A DNA stretch of 64,000 bases from Hippasteria phrygiana. Taxonomy: Eukaryota; Echinodermata; Asteroidea; Valvatida; Goniasteridae. Both the position numbers and the translations under genes were made by a program. Below the pieces are notes generated by a model, which saw only the letters and a list, made by a program, of their open reading frames with translations, was not told the DNA's origin and made no database searches. The stretch spans positions 496,001 through 560,000 of the forward strand of contig JAZGUH010000928.1 of assembly GCA_037893225.1 (NCBI GenBank), in the 5' to 3' direction. Shown piece after piece: positions 10,443-22,710 of the stretch. Each line of letters begins with the position of its first letter. Position 1 is the stretch's first letter.

Positions 10443-12710
10443 GGCTCTCAGTTTGTTGTATGTCAAGGTAAGCAAGTAAGTATCCTTTTTTTTAAACCAT
10501 ATTTCGATCAAAAATATTATTTTGCAAACAATTGGCAATTTATTATGTTCTTATTATATTTCAGATTTCGGGATTGATTTACACCATTCCTTTTGACTGT
10601 CGTTCTTTTATACTACGTTCTTTAGAAACATATCATCTTTAGAACCATACTATCTTTGGCAATTCGCCATAATAATTAATTTAATATAAATTTCATTGTC
10701 TCTACTGAGAAATCGACCATATTTTATATAATAATTGTCTATTGTAAATAAAACTATTTAAGAGACAACCACAAATCTTGCGTCCACACCCTTTATTCAA
10801 TTTTCGGTTGTGGTAACCGCTCGGTTGTGCAGAGAGTGGTCAGCTATTCATTTTTTGCCATCCGTCTCTTTTCCACTCTCCCTGGTTACAACAATCTGAT
10901 ATTTTTTCAGCTCATGAGAGTTGTTTGAACATTGACAACTGGCTAAACAATGTTCTCAATCCTATACAATGTGAAACTTGATACCAATGTATCTTGTCAC
11001 CAATTACCTGAAATTACATTTATACAAATGAGGACGGCGATTCTGTAGTGTGGGGCCCTGTTCCCTATAAGGGAACGAAAATCCACTTCTAGGTTATTGG
11101 AATTGCCAAACCAGTTAGCAACATTACAAAGCAACAGGGTTTTATTTTTTGAGGGAAATTTTGGGGTGAAGCGATGATGAAGACGACAAAATGCAACGCG
11201 AAAATAAAGATGGCGTTCACCGCGACGCACAGTAAACACGCAAAACTGCGTCGATTCGCATGGCAACTGCCGTAAACCGCGTAAGAAAATTGCATTTTCT
11301 ACCGCATTAAACTGTTCAAAATTACCCCACAAAATGTCACTAGAATTAAGAGAAGTCTCCTTTAGGTTGCAAAATTCATTTTGGAATGAGAAAAAATACC
11401 CTCGACTCTAATTTGATAAAAACTAAAGAGGGGCCCTCCATTATACTATCGCCATGAGGACAGGTCCACCAAGGACGGGTCTATTGTGAATAGGTTTATG
11501 TAAATACTGTAGTACAAAGTTGTTCATAGAATGATTTTTTTTTCTCCCTCACATTTTCCAGGTGAGCTCCCCCAGATAAAGTATCCTTGGCAATCTGCCA
11601 GCAACAGAGGGCTACCTCTTCAACAAAAGTAGGGTGGTTGGATAAAAAAGGTTGGGGGAATGTAGATGATTCACTCCCACAGTTTTTGGAGTAGTGTGTT
11701 GATATCCATGCATTACTAGGGCTGATCCAGGATTTGCTTTTATAGGGAGGGCAAATTCACCAATATGCCCTCTGGACTCGGCCGAGTACAGGCATGATTC
11801 TAAGACCATGTTTGAGACAAAACTCTATTCAAGTCCAGATTTCGCCTTGTTTTTTAGTTTTGGACTTCTCGTTGAATAAAATCCACTTTTTCACCGTTTT
11901 TGCATTAGATTCAGATGCCAACTTGACTACAATCCTGATTGCAATGGCCCCTGACATGAAAATGGCTATTATTTCTTAAAATTCACTGCCTATTTTTTTA
12001 ACCCTCACCCCTGAAAAATGCATTGGGGCCCTTGGATGCTGGGGGCTCATGGGTGTTGCATGTTCCCCTGGCAGCCAAGCATATTACCCTCAGGTAAGTT
12101 GCCCATGTTCATTTAACGGAGCATCACAACATAAGCAACATATCAGAAATTATCATTTCAAGAATCTGAAAAACTCTTTTGATTCAATTTCTGTTCACCT
12201 TTGAAAAAGATTCTGCTAGGTTTGAAATGCCAGGCCCTCCTTATATTTATCAGAAATTGTTCTTTGGGAGCTCATTGGAGCAATTTTTTTAAATGCACGC
12301 TTTAGAGACTCCAGACAGTTTCGTAAAAGGATTGGGCTCATGGGGATTTTTTTCTTGAAATCTCATCAGACCTTTGTTTATTAAAAGGAAAATTAGAATT
12401 CGAAAAAAAATTCAGTTTATGAAATGAAACTGAACAGAGTCAATACGACTGTAACTTTGTGGAGCTGAGTTTTCTTTCAATGTCTATTGATTTTACGCAA
12501 CTGTTTTCAATGTTTTATTTCTGTTGCAAATGTAAAAGAATATAATTGACAAGAATACACTAAATTTTGTTTTACTAGCAGAAGGATTTAGTTAATCTGA
12601 AGCACTTCAGCATAGCCCTTCTACTTTCCGGGTTGGTGTCGAGTGAGTATTAAAAAAATACCAGATACGTTTCCCAGCCAAGGTGTGTTCCCCCATTTAT
12701 AAACAGTATT
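10443..12710. other. No gene; diverged repeat relatives
   Basis: 11050-11430 resembles the interior of the 9994 element (GTTCCMTATAAGRGAACG and the A-rich end). The remainder shows no coding exon. Confidence 0.4.
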
Positions 12711-12714
12711 TTAA

Positions 12715-13055
12715 GTAATATAACATTTGCAAACATAAAAAAACCAAGCTACAGAATTAGTATGAAATACCTTACTTGACTTTAAGTAAATAGTTGTCTC
12801 AAGCATCCTGTGAAATCATGGCACCTGGTGTGCTGTCATTTTCAAGAAAAGTTAAATTTTTGTATAAGTTTCCAGTGATTGTCAACCGACAATCGTTGGA
12901 AATAGTCCAGTTCCCCTGACCTAATAATTCCCTGACATCTATAAATTGCTCTGTTTTGTTTAAAGTAGTGTCAGGTAACCAGACTACAAGAACAGCATTT
13001 CCCCCTCCATTTTCCCAGCATCTTTGCATACAAAACTTTAAACAGGTCAGTGTTC
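12715..13055 (+). mobile_element. Family C MITE, copy 1 (right side lost)
   Basis: Preceded by TTAA. Carries the shared CATCCTGTGAAATCATGGC block, the central hairpin (CCAGTGATTGTC / GACAATCGTTGG, imperfect) and AAACAGGTCAGTG. Confidence 0.8.
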
Positions 13056-13531
13056 CTTTTTCGGTCTCAATGCAGTGGGGATGCCTTGTACTATGGAAAC
13101 GGCTCTGAACTCCCCCCAACAGAAATGGATTTACGAGGGCAATGACTTTGCCAACTCTAATGTGATGCTGGACATCTTAGATTACCCAGATATCTAGAGC
13201 CAAGACAGTAAGTCAACAGCTAAGCACAACAGACTAAGAGGCACTTGCAGGATTTTACATCATGCCTCCATCTTGTATTTTTTTAGGACATTGTGAAGAT
13301 GTATTCCTTTTGGAATTTTTCTCAGTTGTAAATTTGTGTTTGTTTTTCTTATTTTGTTTGATTTAAAAAATGTTTTTTAGTAGCGTGGTTTAGTTTAAGC
13401 AAACACACTATCCAAATTGGCTGCCAAAATGTGGTGTATAGTGAGGGTACAGTTATATTTTTGAGTGATGCCAGGTTGTGGTACGGAATACGTTAGTACA
13501 GCATTGACAACTGAATGTGATAATGAGGCAA

Positions 13532-16500
13532 ACAATGAGTGCGCCATCTTGGTGACAAGGGGATGCAACAGTGGGGTATAGAATGAGTGCGCCGTTACAG
13601 TGACGAGCGGATGCAACAGTGTGGTGTAGAATGAGTGTACCGTCACTGTGATGACTGGATGTAACAGTGTGGTGTAGAATGAGTGTGCCATCACAGTGAC
13701 AAGCGGATGTAACAGTGTGGTATAGAATGAGTGTGCCGTCACTGTGAAGAGCGGATGCAGCAGTGTGGTGTAGAATGAGTGCGCCGTCACAGTGACAAGT
13801 GGATGCAACAGTGGGGTATAGAATGAGTGCGCCGTTACAGTGACGAGCGGATGCAACAGTGTGGTGTAGAATGAGTGTACCGTCACTGTGATGACTGGAT
13901 GTAACAGTGTGGTGTAGAATGAGTGTGCCATCACAGTGACAAGCGGATGTAACAGTGTGGTATAGAATGAGTGTGCCGTCACTGTGAAGAGCGGATGCAG
14001 CAGTGTGGTGTAGAATGAGTGCGCCGTCACAGTGACAAGTGGATGCAACAGTGTGGTATAGAATGAGTGCGCCGTCACAGTGACGAGCAGATGTAAAAGT
14101 GTGGTGTAGTATTAGTGCGCCGTCACTGTGATGAGTGGATGCAATAGTGTGGTGTAGAAAGAGTGTGCCGTCACTGTGATGAGCGGATGTAACAGTGTGG
14201 TGTAGAATGAGTGTGCCATCACAGTAACAAGCGGATGTAACAGTGTGGTATAGAATGAGTGTGCCGTCACTGTGAAGAGCGGATGCAGCAGTGTGGTGTA
14301 GAATGAGTGTGCCGTCACTGTAATGAGTGGATGCAATGGTGTGGTGTAGAAAGAGTGCGCGGACACTGTGAAGAGCGGATGCAGCAGTGTGGTGTTTAAT
14401 GAGTGTGCCGTCACAATGACGAGTGGATGCAACAGTGTGGTGTAGAATGAGTGTGCCGTCACTGTGATGAGTGGATGCAACAGTGTGGTGTAGAATGAGT
14501 GTGCCGTCACTGTGACGAGTGGATGCAACAGTGTGGTGTAGAATGAGTGTGCCGTCACTGTGACGAGTGGATGCAACAGTGTGGTGTAGAATGAGTGTGC
14601 CGTCACTGTGACGAGTGGATGCAACAGTGTGGTGTAGAATGAGTGTGCCGTCACAGTGACGAGTGGATGCAACAGTGTGGTGTAGAATGAGTGTGCCGTC
14701 ACTGTGATGAGTGGATGCAACAGTGTGGTGTAGAATGAGTGTGCCGTCACTGTGATGAGTGGATGCAACAGTGTGGTGTAGAATGAGTGTGCCGTCACAG
14801 TGACGAGTGGATGCAACAGTGTGGTGTAGAATGAGTGTGCCGTCACTGTGATGAGTGGATGCAACAGTGTGGTGTAGAATGAGTGTGCCGTCACTGCAAT
14901 GAGTGGATGCAATGGTTTGGTGTAAAAAGAGTGCGCGGACACTGTGAAGAGCGGATGCAGCAGTGTGGTGTAGAATGAGTGTGCCGTCACTGTAATGAGT
15001 GGATGCAATGGTGTGGTGTAGAAAGAGTGCGCGGACACTGTGAAGAGCGGATGCAGCAGTGTGGTGTTTAATGAGTGTGCCGTCACAGTGACGAGTGGAT
15101 GCAACAGTGTGGTGTAGAATGAGTGTGCCGTCACTGTGATGAGTGGATGCAACAGTGTGGTGTAGAATGAGTGTGCCGTCACTGCAATGAGTGGATGCAA
15201 TGGTTTGGTGTAAAAAGAGTGCGCGGACACTGTGAAGAGCGGATGCAGCAGTGTGGTGTAGAATGAGTGTGCCGTCACTGTAATGAGTGGATGCAATGGT
15301 GTGGTGTAGAAGGAGTGCGCAGACACTGTGAAGAGTGGATGCAACATTGTGGTGTAGAATGAGTGTGCCGTCACTGTGATGAGCGGATGTAACAGTGTGG
15401 TATAGAATGAGTGTGCCGTCACAGTGACAAGCGGATGCAACAGTGTGGTATAGAATGAATGTGCCATCACAGTGACAAGCGGATGTAACAGTGTGGTGTA
15501 GAATGAGTGTGCCATCACAGTGACAAGCGGATGCAACAGTGTGGTGTAGAATGAGTGTGCCATCACTGTGAAGAGGGATGCAGCAGTGTGGTGTAGAATG
15601 AGTGTGCTGTCACAGTGACAAGTGGATGCAACAGTGTGGTATAGAATGAGTGCGTCGTCACAGTGACGAGCAGATGTAAAAGTGTGGTGTAGTATTAGTG
15701 CGCCATCACTGTGATGAGTGGATGCAATAGTGTGGTGTAGAAAGAGTGTGCCGTCACTGTGATGAGCAGATGTAACAGTGTGGTGTAGAATGAGTGTGCC
15801 ATCACAGTGACAAGCGGATGCAACAGTGTGGTATAGAATGAGTGTGCCATCACAGTGACAAGCGGATACAACAGTGTGGTATAGAATGAGTGTGCCATCA
15901 CAGTGACAAGCGGATACAACAGTGTGGTATAGAATGAGTGTGCCATCACTGTGAAGAGGGATGCAGCAGTGTGGTGTAGAATGAGTGTGCCGTCACAGTG
16001 ACAAGTGGATGCAACAGTGTGGTATAGAATGAGTGCGTCGTCACAGTGACGAGCAGATGTAAAAGTGTGGTGTAGTATTAGTGCGCCATCACTGTGATGA
16101 GTGGATGCAATAGTGTGGTGTAGAAAGAGTGTGCCGTCACTGTGATGAGCAGATGTAACAGTGTGGTGTAGAATGAGTGTGCCATCACAGTGACAAGCGG
16201 ATGCAACAGTGTGGTATAGAATGAGTGTGCCATCACAGTGACAAGCGGATACAACAGTGTGGTATAGAATGAGTGTGCCATCACAGTGACAAGCGGATAC
16301 AACAGTGTGGTATAGAATGAGTGTGCCATCACAGTGACAAGTTGATGCAACAGTGTGGTATAGAATGAGTGCACCGTCACAGTGACGAGCAGATGTAAAA
16401 GTGTGGTGTAGTATTAGTGCGCCGTCACTGTGATGAGTGGATGCAATAGTGTGGTGTAGAAAGAGTGCGCGGACCCTGAAGAGCGGATGCAGCAGTGTGG

Positions 16501-16785
16501 TGTAAAATTAGTGTGCCGTCACTGTGACGAGCGGAAACAACAGTGTGGTGTTGAATGAGTGCGCCGTCACAGTGACAAGTGGATGCAGCAGTGTGGTGTA
16601 GAATGAGTGCGCCATCACAGTGACAAGCGGATGCAGCAGTCTGGTGTAGAATTAGTGCGCCGTCACAGTGACAAGTGGATGCAGCAGTCTGGTGTAGAAT
16701 GAGTGCGCCGTCACAGTGACAAGTGGATGCAGCAGTCTGGTGTAGAATGAGTGCGCCGTCACTGTGACAAGTGGATGCAATGGTT
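13532..16785. repeat. Minisatellite, 48-bp unit, about 68 copies
   Basis: The unit reads like GATGCAACAGTGTGGTGTAG + AATGAGTGTGCCGTCACAGT + GACGAGCG. Larger periods are present: 13561-13800 is repeated almost exactly at 13801-14040 (240 bp, five units), and a 383-bp block repeats at about 15600 and 15983. Each unit holds the palindrome GTCACWGTGAC. Because 48 is divisible by 3, long minus-strand frames stay open (14112-15566 reads AHSFYTTLLHPL repeats), but no start context, signal or splice evidence supports a protein. Confidence 0.95.
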
Positions 16786-16789
16786 TCAC

Positions 16790-17312
16790 AGGATGCTTGA
16801 GACTATTATTTATTTACAGTCAAATATGATATTTCATAATTATTCAGTAGTTTTGTTTTCTTATGTTTGCAAATGCTGTATATACGATTGTAATCCTCCC
16901 CAATTTTTTTTACTGAATTATTACGAAATACCTTACTAGACTGTAAGTTAATAGTAGTCTCAATCATCCTGTGAAATCATGGCAACTGGTGTGCTGTTGT
17001 TTTCAAGAGAAGTGGACATTTATATCATTTTCCAACGATTGCCGGCTGGCAATCGTTGGGAATAGTCTAGTTCCCAGACCTGATAATTCCCTGATGTCTG
17101 TAAGTTGCTCCATTTTGTCTAAAGTATGGTCAGGGAACCAGGCTACTAGAACATAATTTGTTTTTCTCTGTGCAGACTACAGTTTTCCTGGCATCTATGC
17201 ACACAAAACTTTAAACAGGTCAGTGTTTCAGTATTTGCTAGTACCCTATAAAATACTAACCCAAATCCATCTATTTCTGAAAATTGCAGCATAAGCTTAT
17301 GGTGTATACTAC
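16790..17312 (+). mobile_element. Family C MITE, copy 2, with an inverted C fragment at its left
   Basis: 16790-16878 is the terminal part of family C in reverse orientation. From 16879 the element reads forward (AATCCTCC, ATCCTGTGAAATCATGGC, hairpin CCAACGATTGCC / GGCAATCGTTGG) to GTATACTACGTTTA near 17312. Confidence 0.8.
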
Positions 17313-17426
17313 GTTTATATACACTAAGCTGTCAACCAAGTTCAAATTCTGCCATGCCTCTTTTGGCAACTGAACTCCCACCTAATACACAATGATATAG
17401 GGTTTAGTAGAGTTGATGTTAATTAA

Positions 17427-17639
17427 CCCTTTGCGTATGGAAGACGCCATATGGCGCAAAAATAGAACAGTGCCACCAGGCCGGATGACACCATTTGCCG
17501 CTGTTTGTGCAGTTTCAATCTATTGTTGGGTTATTGTGTATGTTACGCTTAACTGCACAAACACATTGTGGCCATTTCGCTTGGCTGCCAGAGCCGCCGC
17601 AACACCCCGACATCTCCCGTAAAAAATGTACTCAAGGGG
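17427..17639 (+). mobile_element. TTAA MITE, family i, complete copy
   Basis: TTAA at 17423-17426 and 17640-17643. The ends are CCCTTTGCGTATGG and GTACTCAAGGGG. A small palindrome GCCATATGGC lies 19 nt inside the left end. Confidence 0.88.
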
Positions 17640-17643
17640 TTAA

Positions 17644-17864
17644 CCCCTTGCGTACGGATGACGCCATAGGGCGCAAAAAAACGGTGTCACCAGGCTGGAT
17701 GACGCCACTGGCCGCTGTTTGTGCAGTTTCAATCCATTGTTGGATTATTGTGTATGTCATGCTTGACTGCACAAACACATTGTTGTGGTTCGATTTGGCT
17801 GCCAGAACCGCTACAACACCCCAACGTCTCCCGTAAAATCCCGTAAAATACCGTGCTCAAGGGG
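17644..17864 (+). mobile_element. TTAA MITE, family i, second complete copy sharing a TTAA
   Basis: Begins right after the TTAA that ends the previous copy, same orientation, and ends before TTAA at 17865-17868. The two copies differ by several substitutions, so this is not a recent tandem duplication. Confidence 0.88.
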
Positions 17865-18199
17865 TTAAAAGCAACATGAAGTAGATAGCCTGCCTGACTG
17901 ATGTAATTCACAGGGGAAATAAATTGTACAATTTTACACACAATGACATTTAACATTTAAAGGTAGTATACAATGTTTTCTTTTGCTGCAATTTTCAGAA
18001 ATAAATGGATTTGGGGGTTAGTATTTTATAGCAAATACTGTAACATTGACTTGTTTAAAGTTTTGTGCGCAAAGATGCTGGGAAAACAAAGTTCTAGTTA
18101 GTAGTCTGGTTCCCTGACCCTACTTAAAAAAGAAACGGAGCAGGTTAGACGTCAGGGAATTAGATTATATCCAGAACTAGATGATATCCAATGATGGTC

Positions 18200-19288
18200 C
18201 ACATAATGCACGATATGTGGCAGAGGGAACCCCCCCCCCCCCCCCCCCCCCCTCTTTCATGTTGGTCATTGTGTTCCCGGAATCTCAGGAATTCTCTTCA
18301 GCGGTCTAGGGGGGATGTGTTAGGTAACAAGATTTTGGGTCAACTCGTACTCCCCTCTCCCATGTGAATGATATAATTTTTCATATACTGTCTTTGTATT
18401 TTTTTAACTTTCTAAATGATATCTTTCTTCCCCCCCCCCCCCCAGAAACTGGACGACTGATAATGGGTGACTGTGTGAACGTCTTTAACCCTAACCCTGC
18501 CAGACGCAGCACAGTGCATCTGTGGCGACAGCTTGACCTTGCTGCACTCTGCACACAAGTCAATGTGACAAAGTATGCAATCTGATGCGTCTGGCAGGGT
18601 TTCTAGCCAAAATACCCTGGAGGGTTAGGGTTTTAATGGAGAATGTCGTGTTATTTAAATGTTTTTTTTGCATTGCTCGATCTGCTGCTTTTTAATATTC
18701 CGAATGATACTGGTCGCAATGGTCGCATCTGAAAGTTTGATGGGAACCTCGGACTGCCTTTCTACACTTGATGCAAAGATGCTTTGGTGCCATCTCGGTA
18801 TCTTGACATGAACTCAGAATATCTCAACTTGACAGTGTCTAGTCTCGATGATGAGTGAAAATGAATGGTCTCTTCAGGGCTTTTATAGTGTTTTGAAGGA
18901 TTCAGTGCAATTTTCCTCCATCCAATCAGGTCTCCAATCAGCCTTCAAAAGAGTCGGCGTTGAAAGCGTTTTCAATTAGGCCTACTATTAAGCACGGACT
19001 TAATTGACCGCAATGTCTTTTCGGCGTCTCTTGATAGTTATAAGACCGAATTTGACGCTATGAAACATTCGCGGCAAAGATTCGCACAAGTTGTACGTTC
19101 ATATTCGCGTGAAGTATGAACCAGCATTTATGTTTCTGAAACCATTAATTGGAAGACGTGCTTGTGTTACGGGTACGAGTTGATTCGGGTAGGAGTTGAC
19201 CCATTACCAGTAACAATAGTCTGGAGAGTGTATAGGGTATAGGGACAAAAAGGGGGATACCCCTCTGCCCCATATCGTGCTGGGTATA
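18200..19288. mobile_element. Family K MITE inserted in family C, itself interrupted
   Basis: Flanked by ATGATGGTC (18191-18199 and 19289-19297), a 9-bp duplication. Inverted ends contain GCACGATATGKGGCAGAGGG. A run of 23 C follows the left end. Other, uninterrupted copies of about 200 bp lie at 41915, 44576 and 45905. Confidence 0.82.
18331..19209. mobile_element. Family A element nested in family K
   Basis: GTAACAA on both sides (18324-18330 and 19210-19216). The inverted ends share GGGTCAACTC. The right end has two 16-bp units related to those at 225-320. Confidence 0.8.
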
Positions 19289-19459
19289 TGATGGTCGGCT
19301 GACCATCGCTGGAAATTTATATGAAAATTACACCACACCAGGTGCCATGATTTCACAGGATGCTCAAGAATATATTTACTTGCAGTCAAGTGAGGTATTT
19401 TTATAATAAATCTGCAGTTTGGGTTTTTGATGTTTGCAAATGTTGCATATTACCTTTAA

Positions 19460-20055
19460 AAGGGAGAGGCTAATCTTGCAAACAAAGAATTATTTTGCAA
19501 CAGTGAGATTTCTAGGTTAAAACAAACCATTTCACCCAGGCTTTTATTTTATTGTCCAATATATAAGTCCAACAATGTAAACTGTCACACTCATAACCAT
19601 AATATCGTATACAAGGTTTATTACTTAGGAATGGTACAAGAAACGGTTATGGTGGTTATTTATAAGTATATGTAATGTAATAATATCAACAGTGATTATA
19701 TAGTATGGTACATGAAGCACAATATACAGCAAGGTATGCACATCACAATGATTATAAATCAACAATTTTGCATTACGGGAAATTATTCGAATGAGCACCT
19801 AGGGATTTTTCATTTATATAGAAGGATAAAATGTTGCTTGTTACTGAAAAACGTGTCAGCTTTAACTACTAAACATGCTCGGGTAATACTCTCATCAAAT
19901 GTGAACAAAACAACATGAGTTGAAAGTTGCCTGAACTACTTTGGAGTATCGGGCCTTTAATCACATGGATAGTGTGAAATGGACTGCCTTGGCGTGATCA
20001 CGGTACTTGTATCATATGGGGCAGGATAAACCATGTGTACGCGTGTGTTCGTACA
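19460..20055. other. No gene seen
   Basis: AT-rich sequence with short frames only; no clear repeat ends were found. Confidence 0.4.
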
Positions 20056-20445
20056 AGTACTGCCTTTAGGGGTACCACACACAATGGGTAACAATAGTGC
20101 CCCACAAGGAAAACGCTATGGAGTTTGAGATTTCAATGGGGAAAAAGGAGAATAATAGAAGGAAAGAAAAGTGGACAATAGTGGTACCCCGTAAGGGTGC
20201 ATATGTGACTTGATTGGTTAACTTGAGAAAGAACTTCATTAGCACCACTATACTATGTGGTCCATGACCAGGCGTGGATCCAGGGAGGGGGGGGGGGGGG
20301 GGGGGGGGGGGCGCCTAGGCACACATCCTCTATTCGTTCACCTTACTTTCCCACTTTTATTCTCCTTTGTTCCTATTGAAATCTCAAACTCCATAGTGTT
20401 TTCCTAAGGGGGCCCCCATTGTCCCTAGGACTAAAGGCAGTAGTG
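20056..20445. mobile_element. Fold-back element with arms of about 110 bp and an internal G25
   Basis: The ends ACTGCCTTTAG / CTAAAGGCAGT are inverted, as are the inner blocks (GGAGTTTGAGATTTCAATGG against its complement near 20375). A run of 25 G (20287-20311) lies near the right arm. Confidence 0.75.
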
Positions 20446-21375
20446 CTGCTGTCAAATTTCGACAAAAAGATTGAGGGGAGTGGTAACTGGCCACAACCCC
20501 CTACAATAAAAGAAAATACTTCATGTGGTAATAAGATACAAACATACTGTATTGAATCAGTCCTTATTTGTCAGAACCCGACAGCTCCTTTAACTCTGCA
20601 GTGTGCCGTGGTCATGACACACCGCAGGGTTAACCCCCCTCGCAACATTCAATTTTGGCTGTGCCCCCTGCTTAAAAAAAATCCTGGATCTGCACCCGAT
20701 GGCGGCATGTGATAAAGGTCTAGATGAAAATGAAATGTTCAGTATGGTCATTTTAATGCACATAAAAAGTTCATAAATGAAGAAAGTGGCCTTAAGACTC
20801 ATCCGGTCACAAATTTGACAGCTCTGCAATTCAAGCATCGAGTCTTTCAGAATTTGAAACACTCTAGACAATGACGTCAGGTGTTTACTTCTATACTTTG
20901 AATTGTGACCTTTGATGTCACTTCTTAAACAATTGTATGCATACTACCGGGCACATTTGAATATAGCGCGGTTTAGATGTAAACAAACAGAGTACACATG
21001 GTCAATTGGAAGGATCAATCCTCAAACTTATAATACAACAATAATGTGTCATTTTAAAATGGCCCAGTGGTTTATACATGCAGATGCCTGGATCAGGAAG
21101 GGACTGTAAATGACAACAACAAAAACCGATGAATACACTTTTGTTCAATAAATTTGCCCGCTAAGCAAGCCTCGGATCTTTGCTTATGCTAAACTGAGGA
21201 CTAAATTTGGGCTAATGTGCACAACTTGAATTTCACTGGCTGCTGCTTGCCCCCAAACCCAACAGCACTATAATACAAGTCCGATAACGCACAATATTAT
21301 CAATAGTGTACATGGTTCTCTACCTTAAGAGTAGACTTAGCATAGGAATTTCTTTTTACTGTAACATACTGAAAA
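20446..21375. other. No gene seen
   Basis: Mixed AT-rich sequence with short frames. A block near 20640-20700 (CCTGGATCTGCACCCG) resembles an inverted copy of text near 11720, so it is probably an old repeat. Confidence 0.35.
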
Positions 21376-21989
21376 CAGTGTTGTAGTACTCATACTGGTT
21401 ACTTGAGTACTACTCAAGTAACATTTTTGAGTACTCGTACTTAGGCAGCAAAGTACTTGAACTCGACATGTCGAAATTGTACTCGTACTCAAATAGCAAC
21501 ACGATAAACAAAACGTATGGCTTGACTTACCATGGCCTAACCATATTTTATCGATACTTTCAAATGGTTGATTGAAAGAAATCGACTTCCTCTGCGCACC
21601 ATCCGGACAAATTCGCTCGTAACACCCCCCCCCCCCTGCAAACAGGGCGCTAGGAAGGGCTGATGTCTGGCTGAATACGTAAAGCTTTTGTGCACGAACC
21701 AGTAGGGATACTTTTGGTGTGCAAAACTACATCACAGCTTTACTTTAAATGTGGAAATTTGCATTAGCAAGAAAAACCAGGCATGAGAATTGTAAGAACA
21801 TCTGTTGAAAGTTAAAATAAATCTTTTCTCAGCCATTTGAATGGTTGTTGTACTTGTTGATCCTTAGTTTTTATCGCATATAATTAACATAATTTTCGGT
21901 TTCAAGCACAATGTACTCCTACTCGGCAATTTAAGTACTCGGAAGTACTTTGTACTCGGGGGGGAAAAAAGTACTTGACTACAACACTG
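21376..21989. mobile_element. hAT-like MITE, family E
   Basis: Ends CAGTGTTGTAGT / ACTACAACACTG. Flanks ACTGAAAA and GCTGAAAA (7 of 8 match). Both ends are filled with AGTACT, GTACTC and CAAGTA motifs. Confidence 0.85.
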
Positions 21990-22266
21990 GCTGAAAATTG
22001 GCTTGCGACAAGAAGAACCATGAAAATAACTATAGCCAGGAAATTTGTTACTGTGGACATTATTGAGCCAATAAAATTTTACAACATAGCAGCCTTCAGC
22101 AAATTTGGTTTGGGCAATAGACTGCAGTCAGTCTACAGCCCCCCCCCCCCCCCCCCCAACAAAGCTCTACGTATCACGAAATAGCCTTTTGTTCAGGCTT
22201 TAGTAGACTCATGAACTGTATTAACTCACAAAAGTGCCAACTCCTGTCCTGGTGTGAAGTGTACAA

Positions 22267-22378
22267 CGGGTGCGTTCCACTCACGTAAACGTTCGCCAAC
22301 GTTCGCCAAATTTATGTGCACATCCAGTGGAAAATTGTTTGCGTATTTGGCAATGTTCACATGAGTGGAACGCAGCCC
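22267..22378. mobile_element. Short MITE with inverted ends (TGCGTTCCACTCA)
   Basis: About 30-bp inverted ends with a few mismatches (TGCGTTCCACTCA against TGAGTGGAACGCA). The interior is about 50 bp. The duplication is not evident. Confidence 0.7.
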
Positions 22379-22710
22379 TGATTGCATCAATGTTTATGCA
22401 CATACCTGTGAAAAGCTCAAAATTTAGTAAATTTTACTCAGGCTGTTTGCATATTACTGCATTGTTGATCCCAACCGTGGTCAAGGGCTTAACAGGATAA
22501 ACACAAATAAAGCAACACCCTTTCTGGTAACAGTTTTGCAGAGTTGTAATCGAGTCAATCATAATTCAAATCACTGGTCCATAACAAGTCAGCTCGCAAA
22601 TGCAAACCCTAGGACATGAACAGTGACAAAGTAATACTCGAGACCAGACTTGCGATGTGACTTGATTACAGCTCTGCAGTTCTGAAATTGAATGTTTCTT
22701 GAGTTGAGCA

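Larger units (their letters stand above)
17961..19455 (-). mobile_element. Family C MITE, copy 3, interrupted by a 1.1-kb insertion
   Basis: TTAA at 17957-17960 and 19456-19459. The left half is 17961-18199 and the right half 19289-19455, in reverse orientation. Removing 18200-19288 and one copy of ATGATGGTC restores the central hairpin context. Confidence 0.85.

Noticed and set aside
14112..15566. A 484-residue repetitive protein on the minus strand
   Set aside because: The open frame follows from a 48-bp repeat divisible by three. No start context, signal peptide or splice sites fit, and nearby 47-bp units break it.
13532..16785. CRISPR-like array
   Set aside because: There are no unique spacers; every base belongs to a tandem unit, and the context is an animal genome.
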